Shown here: in pieces, positions 6,405 through 11,861 of the stretch
How the letters are laid out: each line of letters starts with the position of its first letter
Position numbering within the stretch: the first letter of the stretch is position 1
NCBI GenBank assembly: GCA_900555615.1
Contig: USMB01000043.1
Span: 1-11,861, forward strand
Source: an uncultured Clostridium sp.
GTDB lineage: Bacteria; Bacillota; Clostridia; TANB77; CAG-508
Direction of reading: 5' to 3'
Length of the DNA: 11,861 nucleotides
The notes under the pieces: model-generated
Seen by the model: the letters and a program-made list of their open reading frames with translations, nothing else
The model's database searches: none
Told to the model about the DNA's origin: nothing
Position numbers and translations under genes: made by a program

Positions 6405-6540
6405 ACATGCTTATGTATTGAGATCTGTTATAGTATTTTTACTATTTTTTGCTCAATACTGTGGATTAAGCTATCCATTAGAGCATCCGCCGAATATTTC
6501 GATAACTCTAAACCTCGTCAACTTTAAAAGTCCTGGCGCT
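6405..6540 (-). ncRNA. glmS ribozyme-riboswitch in the 5' leader of glmS
   Basis: On the minus strand the RNA starts AGCGCCAGGAC, then has GUUGACGAGG, a GAGUUAUCGAA segment and UUCGGCGGAUGC, the hallmark core of the glucosamine-6-phosphate-activated ribozyme. Helices visible are: P1, a minimal 5-bp stem; P2, UUAGAG/CUCUAA (6511-6506 with 6483-6478); the CGAA/UUCG hairpin; the GCGCC/GGCG pseudoknot; P3, UGGAU/AUCCA (6477-6473 with 6466-6462); P4, GUAUUGAG/CUCAAUAC, its 3' strand at 6422-6415; and P4.1, AUAGUA/UACUAU (6445-6430). Cleavage is expected between A (6540) and G (6539). Cleavage leaves a 5'-OH mRNA that is degraded, lowering GlmS. The 3' limit is approximate. Confidence 0.97.
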
Positions 6541-6591
6541 TAGTATAAATTAACTCCTTTCTTAAAATTTAAGTACATTTCAATTTACCAT

Positions 6592-6623
6592 ATTATATTA
6601 TACCAAAACAAAAAATGTGGCAA
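6592..6623 (-). promoter_or_regulatory. Predicted promoter of the glmS transcript
   Basis: On the minus strand, TTGCCA (6623-6618) is followed after 15 nt by TATAAT (6602-6597), and an overlapping second TATAAT lies at 6597-6592 (20-nt spacing). Neither spacing is ideal, but a start near 6585-6590 gives a leader of about 50 nt before the ribozyme cleavage site. Confidence 0.5.
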
Positions 6624-6669
6624 GAGATTTTTTAAACTTTATAATTTATCAAAATGTTAAATATTAGGA

Positions 6670-6701
6670 TTGCAAAATGTGTAAAAATAATGTATTATAA
6701 T
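6670..6701 (+). promoter_or_regulatory. Predicted promoter of uvrC
   Basis: TTGCAA (6670-6675) lies 17 nt from TATTAT (6693-6698) and 20 nt from an overlapping TATAAT (6696-6701). The element resembles the M23 gene promoter, including TTGCAAAA and the TATAATAGAA end. It is divergent from the glmS promoter. Confidence 0.55.
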
Positions 6702-6727
6702 AGAATAGGCAGAGGGGAGGGAAAATA

Positions 6728-8524
6728 ATGTTTAATATAGAAGAACAATTAAAAATGTTACCAGATAAACCAGGTGTATATATAATGCATGATGTAGAAG
6801 ACAAAATAATATATGTAGGAAAAGCAGTAAACTTAAAAAACAGAGTAAGATCATATTTTAGAAAAACAGATAAAACAGAAAGAATAAAAAGAATGGTATC
6901 ACTGATAGACCATTTTGAATATATAGTAGTGGATAATGAAGCAGAAGCATTAATACTAGAATGTAATTTAATAAAGAAAAATAGACCTAAATTTAATGTT
7001 TTATTAAAAGATGATAAAACATATCCATATATAAAAATAGATGTAAAATCTGAGTATCCTAATGTAGTAATAACAAGAAGAATTGTTAATGATGGTTCAA
7101 AATATTTTGGACCATATGCAAATCCAGGAGCTGCAAAAGAGATGGTAGATTTTATAAAACAAAAATATAAAATTCGTCAATGTAAAAATTTTAGATCAGA
7201 AACAAGAGCATGTTTAAATTATCATATTAACAGATGCTTGGGACCTTGTATGGGTTATATTTCAAAAGAAGACTATAGGAAACAAATAAATGAAATAATA
7301 GATATATTAGATGGAAAAGTAGATAAAGTGCTAAAAGAGCTACAACAAGAAATGCTAGAAGAGGCTAACAAAATGAACTTTGAAAAAGCAGCATATATAA
7401 GAGATAGAATGCTTGCAATAGAAAGAGTAAATGAAAAGCAAAAAGTTTCAAATATTACAGAAAATAATATTGATGTAATAGGAATTGCAAAATCAGAAAT
7501 GGAAGTTTGTGTTGAAATTTTCTTTGTACGTGGAAGTAAAATGGTAGGAAGAGAACATTACTTTTTCCCAGATTTAAAAGAAATGGAAGATAAAGAAATT
7601 ATATCAGGATTTATAAAACAGTATTATATGGATGGTCAAAATCTTCCAAACAAAATAATGGTAAGAGAAGAGTTAGAAGATAAGAATGCTATTGAAGAAT
7701 GGTTAAGTAAAGAAGCGGGAAGAAAAGTTGAAATAAAATCACCTAAAAAAGGTGAAAAATTACGTTTCGTAGAAATGGCAGATAATAATGCTAAAATAAC
7801 TCTTGAAAATAAAGAAAGAGATAAGAGTGAAATTTTAGTAGAATTAAAAGAAGTACTTGGATTAGAAAAATTGCCAAGAAAGATAGAGACATATGATATA
7901 TCTAATATTTCAGGAGAATATATAGTTGCTGGAATGTGTGTAATGATTGATGGAGTTATTAAGAAAAATTTATCAAGAAGATTTAAAATAAAAACAGTTT
8001 ATGGACAAGATGACCCAAGATGTATGGAAGAAGTCATAACACGTAGATTAAAACATTCAATAGATGATAGCAATTCTAGTGGATTTGGACGATTGCCAGA
8101 TGCAATATTTGCTGATGGAGGAATAACTCAAATTAGAGCTACAAAAACAGCTATTGCTAAATATGAATTAAATATTCCGGTTTTTGGTATGGTTAAAAAT
8201 GACAAGCACCAAACTAGAGCATTGATGGATGAAAATAGAAATGAATTAGAAATATCTGAGAACTTGAAGAATCTGATTACAAAATTCCAAGATGAAGTTC
8301 ATGATACGGCAATATCATATCATAGAAAATTAAGAGATAAAGATATTACAAAATCAGATTTAGATTCAATAGAAGGAATTGGAGAAGTGAAGAAAAAAGC
8401 ACTATTGAAAAAATTCGGAAGTGTAGAAAATATAAAAAATGCAAGTGTTAAAGAATTATCAGAAATAAGTGGAATTACAGAAGTATTTGCAAAAAGAATA
8501 TTAGAAGAGTTAAATAATTTGTAA
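6728..8524 (+). CDS. uvrC: UvrABC nucleotide excision repair endonuclease subunit UvrC
   Basis: It makes the dual incision either side of bulky DNA lesions after recruitment by UvrB. At 598 residues it is of normal length. GIY-YIG nuclease domain at ~12-95: PGVY (15-18), YVGKA (29-33), R39 and E78. A cysteine cluster (C152, C162, C170, C174), the likely Fe-S ligand set, follows. The UVR (UvrB-binding) helix pair is at ~202-237. The RNase H-like 3'... 5'-incision domain has YDISNISG (389-396, D390) and ADGG (462-465, D463), with H533 in SYHRKLR. Tandem helix-hairpin-helix motifs occupy ~546-598. GGGGAGGG lies 6 nt before the ATG. It is probably monocistronic, since the next ORF has its own ribosome binding site 87 nt downstream. 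Confidence 0.98.
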   Translation: MFNIEEQLKMLPDKPGVYIMHDVEDKIIYVGKAVNLKNRVRSYFRKTDKTERIKRMVSLIDHFEYIVVDNEAEALILECNLIKKNRPKFNVLLKDDKTYPYIKIDVKSEYPNVVITRRIVNDGSKYFGPYANPGAAKEMVDFIKQKYKIRQCKNFRSETRACLNYHINRCLGPCMGYISKEDYRKQINEIIDILDGKVDKVLKELQQEMLEEANKMNFEKAAYIRDRMLAIERVNEKQKVSNITENNIDVIGIAKSEMEVCVEIFFVRGSKMVGREHYFFPDLKEMEDKEIISGFIKQYYMDGQNLPNKIMVREELEDKNAIEEWLSKEAGRKVEIKSPKKGEKLRFVEMADNNAKITLENKERDKSEILVELKEVLGLEKLPRKIETYDISNISGEYIVAGMCVMIDGVIKKNLSRRFKIKTVYGQDDPRCMEEVITRRLKHSIDDSNSSGFGRLPDAIFADGGITQIRATKTAIAKYELNIPVFGMVKNDKHQTRALMDENRNELEISENLKNLITKFQDEVHDTAISYHRKLRDKDITKSDLDSIEGIGEVKKKALLKKFGSVENIKNASVKELSEISGITEVFAKRILEELNNL

Positions 8525-8538
8525 TAAATTGCGATGAA

Positions 8539-8647
8539 AAGTGAAAGCATTTTATGAATATTTTTTCAAATTGAACATATACATATTAAGGACAATGTAA
8601 GGGGGATGTATATGAAGTTTTGGAAAAAGCATAAAATGCTTTCATTT
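8539..8647. repeat. Long-range 18-bp inverted repeat enclosing the start of the 41-codon ORF
   Basis: Bases 8542-8556 (TGAAAGCATTTTATG) are the exact reverse complement of 8630-8644. Pairing extends to 18 bp (8539-8556 with 8630-8647) with one G-U. The 73-nt loop holds the ribosome binding site and the ATG of the small ORF. The distal arm also has a local 7-bp hairpin (8626-8632 with 8636-8642) that would compete with it. Confidence 0.6.
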
Positions 8648-8737
8648 GCAATAGCTTCTTTTATTGTACTTTCAGGAGCTAATTTTTTTATAGTTTATGA
8701 AATAATAAAAATAGGAATGAAAATTGTACTAACATAA
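8612..8737 (+). CDS. Small single-span membrane peptide of unknown function (41 aa)
   Basis: ATG 8612 is preceded by AAGGGGG (8599-8605) at 6-nt spacing, better placed than the in-frame ATG at 8606, which abuts the site. The peptide starts with a basic MKFWKKHK segment, then one hydrophobic span (about residues 9-29) and a second, weaker amphipathic stretch ending at residue 41. This is consistent with an inner-membrane peptide with its N-terminus inside. Base composition matches the host genes. It follows uvrC by 87 nt. The 18-bp inverted repeat spanning its start suggests translational control. I know no family; a toxin-like or regulatory membrane peptide is possible but not shown. Confidence 0.5.
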   Translation: MKFWKKHKMLSFAIASFIVLSGANFFIVYEIIKIGMKIVLT

Positions 8738-8746
8738 CAAATTTTA

Positions 8747-8775
8747 TTGACATTAAAAAATAAAAGTGATAAATT
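8747..8775 (+). promoter_or_regulatory. Predicted promoter of the MazG-like gene
   Basis: Consensus TTGACA (8747-8752), a 17-nt spacer and TAAATT (8770-8775) predict a start near 8782. The ~48-nt leader opens with a hairpin, AGTGGG-AAAGC-CCCACT (8784-8800). Its 3' arm overlaps a second small dyad, ACTAT/ATAGT (8798-8812), followed by TTTT, so the two are mutually exclusive. Confidence 0.55.
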
Positions 8776-8830
8776 ATTCTTGAAGTGGGAAAGCCCCACT
8801 ATAGTTAATAGTTTTTAGGAGGCTACGAAT

Positions 8831-9130
8831 ATGACTCTGAAAGAACTGCAAAAGGAAATTCTCGAAAATAAGAAGCGGCAAGGGTTTAATACTACTGATA
8901 TGAACGAGGAATTTTGTCATCTGAATGCAGAGGTCGGAGAGGCATATGATGCATGGTTTAGGGATCTTGAAACATTTCCTGAAGAACTTGCTGATGTAGC
9001 AATTTTCTTGCTTGGGATTGCTGAGATTAATGGAATTGATCTTCAGACCGAGATTGAGAAAAAGGTTGAAATCAATAAGAATCGGAAATGTGAAGTAAAT
9101 AAACTTGGGCATCATGTACACCAAAAGTAA
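8831..9130 (+). CDS. MazG-like nucleotide pyrophosphohydrolase
   Basis: A 99-residue, all-helical protein of the MazG/all-alpha NTP pyrophosphatase type, which splits (d)NTPs to monophosphate and pyrophosphate with Mg2+ and often removes abnormal nucleotides. Metal-binding signatures are EVGE (E34, E37) and EELAD (E52, D55), followed by the basic/Asn segment INKNR (81-85). Its length is that of single-domain family members, not full two-domain MazG. AGGAGG (8817-8822) sits 8 nt before the ATG. It is a stand-alone gene with its own promoter and terminator. Roughly 39% G+C in its first 110 bases, against about 30% in neighbours, with more GC-ending codons (ctg, cgg, ctt), suggests acquisition from another Firmicute. 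Its substrate is unknown. Confidence 0.85.
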   Translation: MTLKELQKEILENKKRQGFNTTDMNEEFCHLNAEVGEAYDAWFRDLETFPEELADVAIFLLGIAEINGIDLQTEIEKKVEINKNRKCEVNKLGHHVHQK

Positions 9131-9138
9131 CAGAAATA

Positions 9139-9185
9139 AGCACTATCTTATAATAAGATTTTATATAAGATGGTGCTCATTTTTT
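9139..9185 (+). terminator. Intrinsic terminator after the MazG-like gene
   Basis: A 14-bp stem (AGCACTATCTTATA 9139-9152, TATAAGATGGTGCT 9164-9177, one T-G wobble) with an 11-nt loop is followed by CATTTTTT. It separates the MazG-like gene from the patatin gene. Confidence 0.85.
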
Positions 9186-9219
9186 GGTTAAAAACATAAA
9201 ATCTTATAAGGAGGGTTTT

Positions 9220-10080
9220 ATGAGAGGATTAAGTTTATCAGGAGGAGGAATAAAAGCAGCCGCACATATTGGAGCATTGAAAGCATTTGAAGAAGAAAAA
9301 ATAAAATTTGATTGTGTTTCTGGGGCATCATCTGGAAGTATAATAGCTACAATGTATGCCTTAGGATATAGTAGTGATGAGATGTGGAAGTTGTTTAAAA
9401 AATATTATAAAAAAATAAAATATGTTGAGTGGAAGCAAGTAATAAAAATGATATTGGGTTTAATATTTACTAGAAGGCTTGTAATTGATGGATTAAATAG
9501 TGGGAAAGTTATAGAAAAAATAATTAATGAAATCTGCAAAAAGAGTTATGTAGAAAATATAAATGAAATAAAAATGCCATTAATGATTTCGATGGTGGAT
9601 TTACAAAAAGGTACAGTATATATTGCTTCATCACAAGAAAAAAGAAAAGTATTGCAAGATAACACTAAATATATAAGTGATATTCCAATAGCTACTGCAG
9701 TTAGAGCAAGTTGCAGTTTTCCTGTTGTTTTTTCACCATGTAAATTTGATGGGCTTCAGCTAATTGATGGTGGAACTAGAGAAAATCTACCATGGAAAGG
9801 GCTAAAAGAATATGGGGCAGATGAGGTTTATGGAATAGCATTTGATACAATTCTAGAAAAAAATCAATGTTGTAAAAATATGATTGAAGTTGCAGCAAGA
9901 GCAATGGAGTTACAAGGAAGAGAATTAGCCAATTATGAAAAAGAAGGAATAGATCATTTGATAACTATTTGTTTAAAGAAAGTAGCTTTATTAGATTCAA
10001 ATCAGATAGATGTATTATATAAAATGGGATATGAAGAAACTAAAAAACAGCTCAATTTGTTGAAAAAATCTACAAAATAG
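9220..10080 (+). CDS. Patatin-like phospholipase / lipid acyl hydrolase
   Basis: The 286-residue protein has the patatin Ser-Asp dyad architecture and should hydrolyse acyl esters of lipids. Near the N-terminus, LSGGGIKAAAHIGAL (6-20) forms the oxyanion-hole loop. GASSG (35-39) is the GxSxG nucleophile motif with Ser37, and DGG (183-185) supplies the catalytic Asp183. No signal peptide is seen, so it is probably cytoplasmic or peripheral. The start at 9220 follows AAGGAGGG (9208-9215). The in-frame TTG at 9184 lies in the T-run of the preceding terminator and is rejected. No clear promoter was found; it may depend on read-through. It resembles bacterial RssA/YlbK-type proteins, whose physiological substrates are mostly unknown. 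Confidence 0.92.
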   Translation: MRGLSLSGGGIKAAAHIGALKAFEEEKIKFDCVSGASSGSIIATMYALGYSSDEMWKLFKKYYKKIKYVEWKQVIKMILGLIFTRRLVIDGLNSGKVIEKIINEICKKSYVENINEIKMPLMISMVDLQKGTVYIASSQEKRKVLQDNTKYISDIPIATAVRASCSFPVVFSPCKFDGLQLIDGGTRENLPWKGLKEYGADEVYGIAFDTILEKNQCCKNMIEVAARAMELQGRELANYEKEGIDHLITICLKKVALLDSNQIDVLYKMGYEETKKQLNLLKKSTK

Positions 10081-10088
10081 TGTATAAT
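10060..10088 (+). promoter_or_regulatory. Predicted promoter of the RNA-modification operon, inside the patatin 3' end
   Basis: TTGAAA (10060-10065), a 17-nt spacer and TATAAT (10083-10088) overlap the last codons and stop of the patatin gene. The predicted start near 10095 coincides with the first ATG (10096), favouring the downstream ATG at 10114 as the real start. Confidence 0.6.
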
Positions 10089-10113
10089 AACAAATATGGA
10101 AAGAGAGGAAAAA

Positions 10114-10977
10114 ATGAATATAGCAAATAATTGGGAAGATTATAAAATATTAGATATGGCAGATGGACAAAAATTAGAAAGATGGGGAAATGTGGTTTTA
10201 TCAAGACCAGATCCACAAATTATATGGAAAGAAAAATCATATCCTCAAAAATGGAAAAATATAAATGCCACATATTATAGAAGTAAAACAGGCGGAGGAG
10301 CTTGGGAATATAATAAAAAAATGCCAAGTCAATGGCAAATAAAATATAAAGAATTAACCTTTAATATAAAACCAATGGGATTTAAGCATACAGGATTATT
10401 TCCAGAGCAAGCAGTTAATTGGGATTGGATGATGGATAAAATAAGAAATGCAAAAAGAGATATTAAAGTATTAAACTTATTTGCTTACACAGGTGGTGCA
10501 ACAGTAGCTTGTGCTGCAGCAGGGGCATCTGTTTGTCATGTTGACAGTTCAAAAGGAATGGTTACATGGGCAAAAGAAAATATTGCTTCATCAGGATTAG
10601 CTGAAAGACCAGTTAGATATATAGTAGATGATGTTGTAAAATTTGTGAATAGAGAAATTCGTAGAGAAAACAAATATGATGCAATAATAATGGATCCACC
10701 ATCTTATGGAAGGGGAGCAAATGGTGAAGTTTGGCAATTTGAAGACAATATATATGATTTAGTAGAATTATGTACAAAAGTTCTTTCAGATAATCCATTA
10801 TTCTTTTTAATAAATTCATATACAACAGGAATATCAAGTAAAGTATTAGAAAATATTTTGAATTTAACTGTTTCAAAAAATTACAAAGGCAAAGTTTCAT
10901 CAGGAGAAATCGGATTACCAATGGAAGAATCAAAATTAATATTACCATGTGGAATTTATGGACGTTGGGAGAATTAA
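10114..10977 (+). CDS. Class I SAM-dependent RNA methyltransferase (RlmI/COG1092-like)
   Basis: The 287-residue protein has a Rossmann-fold SAM-binding core: motif I LNLFAYTGGAT (120-130), acidic motif II at VD (143-144) and motif IV DPPSYGRG (194-201). The N-terminal HTGLFPEQ segment (92-99) is typical of the RlmI/RlmK-like family, many of which methylate cytosine or guanine in 23S rRNA. It lacks the N-terminal PUA domain of E. coli RlmI. The ATG at 10114 has AGAGG (10104-10108) 5 nt upstream; the in-frame ATG at 10096 has no ribosome binding site and falls on the predicted transcription start. The next gene begins 1 nt after its stop, so the two are cotranscribed. The exact modified base is not determinable. 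Confidence 0.9.
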   Translation: MNIANNWEDYKILDMADGQKLERWGNVVLSRPDPQIIWKEKSYPQKWKNINATYYRSKTGGGAWEYNKKMPSQWQIKYKELTFNIKPMGFKHTGLFPEQAVNWDWMMDKIRNAKRDIKVLNLFAYTGGATVACAAAGASVCHVDSSKGMVTWAKENIASSGLAERPVRYIVDDVVKFVNREIRRENKYDAIIMDPPSYGRGANGEVWQFEDNIYDLVELCTKVLSDNPLFFLINSYTTGISSKVLENILNLTVSKNYKGKVSSGEIGLPMEESKLILPCGIYGRWEN

Positions 10978-10978
10978 G

Positions 10979-11665
10979 ATGAACAAATTAAATGTAATAT
11001 ATGAAGATAATCATATAATAGTAGTTGAAAAACAACCTAATATTCCATCACAAGCAGACAAAACAGAAGATTTAGATATGCTTACAATTATAAAAGATTA
11101 TCTAAAAGAAAAATATAATAAGCCTGGAAATGTTTATTTAGGATTGGTGCATAGATTAGATAGACCAGTTGGAGGCGTTATGGTATTTGCCAAAACATCA
11201 AAAGCAGCCTCAAGATTAAGTGACCAGGTAAGAGAAAAAATATTTAAAAAGAAATATTTAGCTGTTGTAGATGGAAAATTTGAACAAAAACAAGGAATAT
11301 TAGAAGATTATTTATATAAAGATGAAAGAAACAACATGAGTAAAGTTGTAAATAAAGACAAGAAAAATGCAAAATTAGCTAAATTAGATTATGAAGTTCT
11401 TGCATATAATGAAGTTAAAAATTTATCATTAGTGAGAGTAAATTTGCATACAGGAAGACATCATCAAATAAGAGTTCAACTTTCACATGATGGACATAGC
11501 ATATTTGGAGATCAAAAATATGGTACTAGAGGTCAAGGAAAGCAAATAGCACTATGGGCATATGAACTTACGATCCAACATCCTATTACAAAAGAAGAAA
11601 TGACATTTAAATGTTTTCCAGAAAGTAATGGGACTTGGTGTATTTTAAGAGATATAGAAGTTTAA
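10979..11665 (+). CDS. RluA-family pseudouridine synthase without S4 domain
   Basis: A 228-residue catalytic-domain-only pseudouridine synthase. Signatures are HRLDRPVGGVMVFAK (58-72) with catalytic Asp61, KKYLAVVDG (91-99), and RHHQIRVQLSHDGHSIFGDQKYG (160-182). The start at 10979 is set by GGGAG (10967-10971), 7 nt upstream, inside the end of the methyltransferase gene; the frame is open to an earlier ATG at 10949 that would overlap that gene by 29 nt. The two form an rRNA/tRNA-modification operon. It differs from the S4-containing paralogue at 2390-3244 by lacking the RNA-binding domain and having P-V-G-G after HRLDR, so it probably modifies a different site. Confidence 0.93.
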   Translation: MNKLNVIYEDNHIIVVEKQPNIPSQADKTEDLDMLTIIKDYLKEKYNKPGNVYLGLVHRLDRPVGGVMVFAKTSKAASRLSDQVREKIFKKKYLAVVDGKFEQKQGILEDYLYKDERNNMSKVVNKDKKNAKLAKLDYEVLAYNEVKNLSLVRVNLHTGRHHQIRVQLSHDGHSIFGDQKYGTRGQGKQIALWAYELTIQHPITKEEMTFKCFPESNGTWCILRDIEV

Positions 11666-11692
11666 TAAGAGCACAAATGCTCTTATTTTTTT
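11664..11692 (+). terminator. Strong terminator of the RNA-modification operon
   Basis: A perfect 10-bp stem (AATAAGAGCA 11664-11673, TGCTCTTATT 11678-11687) with a CAAA loop runs directly into a T-run to 11692. It overlaps the stop codon (11663-11665). Confidence 0.92.
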
Positions 11693-11861
11693 CTAATATA
11701 TTTTTTAAGATGCTTGATGAAATTGGACTAGAAAAAGAAGAAAAAGTAAAGAGTAAGAATGCTATACAACGACAAAATAAAAAAAGAATTATATGAAAAT
11801 ACCCAAAACATATATGAAAATTAAAAATAATAATTATATATATAAAATTTAACTTTTTATA

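Noticed and set aside
5364..6527. Plus-strand frames opposite glmS and its ribozyme (5364-5573 and 6183-6527)
   Set aside because: They lie antisense to well-conserved GlmS coding sequence and the ribozyme core, with no start signals or family resemblance.
8320..9124. Minus-strand frames opposite the uvrC end and the MazG-like gene (8320-8550 and 8774-9124)
   Set aside because: Antisense shadows of recognised genes without ribosome binding sites.
10613..10948. Minus-strand 111-codon frame inside the methyltransferase gene
   Set aside because: Leucine/isoleucine-rich antisense of an AT-rich gene; no start signal.
11710..11796. 28-codon frame after the last terminator
   Set aside because: No ribosome binding site, lysine/glutamate-rich low-complexity product and no recognisable similarity; the rest of 11693-11861 is AT-rich with nothing supported.
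1..11861. CRISPR array, insertion sequence with terminal repeats, tRNA attachment duplicate, replication origin
   Set aside because: I looked for regularly spaced repeats, a transposase with flanking inverted repeats, a second copy of the tRNA 3' end and DnaA-box clusters, and saw none by eye.

Overview
The window is AT-rich DNA, roughly 30% G+C by eye. It has strong AAGGAGG-type ribosome binding sites, ATG/TTG starts, TTGxxx-17-TATAAT promoters, U-rich intrinsic terminators and a glmS ribozyme. This points to a low-GC Gram-positive of the Firmicutes, most likely a Clostridia-type organism. No species can be named from the sequence. Most of it is ordinary chromosomal housekeeping DNA, separated by short stretches of decayed or foreign-looking sequence.

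Left end (1-1175): the 3' part of a tRNA-Thr(CGU) gene and a terminator, then about 1 kb with no intact gene. This stretch holds gene debris: a short TnpV-like N-terminus, an ORF broken by a UAG, and on the minus strand a KilA-N phage-type protein reduced to two pieces by an internal deletion and fused upstream to an unrelated ORF. Two large perfect palindromes (587-618 and 1073-1097) lie here. The pattern suits the remains of an element integrated beside a tRNA, though no attachment repeat is visible.

Cell-envelope block (1176-6540): a membrane-anchored polysaccharide deacetylase (+); a small G+C-richer patch with a frameshifted gene scrap and a 68-residue membrane protein (+); an S4-domain RluA-type pseudouridine synthase (-); a membrane-anchored M23 zinc peptidase (+), divergent from the synthase; then, convergent with the peptidase across a shared terminator, glmS (-) with its ribozyme in the 5' leader. 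Deacetylase, M23 peptidase and GlmS all act on amino-sugar polymers of the wall: GlmS makes glucosamine-6-phosphate, and the other two trim or cleave wall polymer.

Right part (6541-11861): uvrC (+), divergent from glmS; a 41-residue membrane peptide whose start region is enclosed by an 18-bp inverted repeat; a G+C-richer MazG-like nucleotide pyrophosphohydrolase with its own promoter and terminator; a patatin-like lipid hydrolase; then a two-gene RNA-modification operon (SAM-dependent methyltransferase of the RlmI-like family and an RluA-type pseudouridine synthase, 1 nt apart). A strong terminator closes the operon. The last 170 bases hold nothing I can support.

I found no clearly new multi-gene system. 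The items most worth a second look are the hairpin around the 41-residue ORF, the non-canonical start of the M23 gene, and the deletion-fusion remnant with its 32-bp palindrome.
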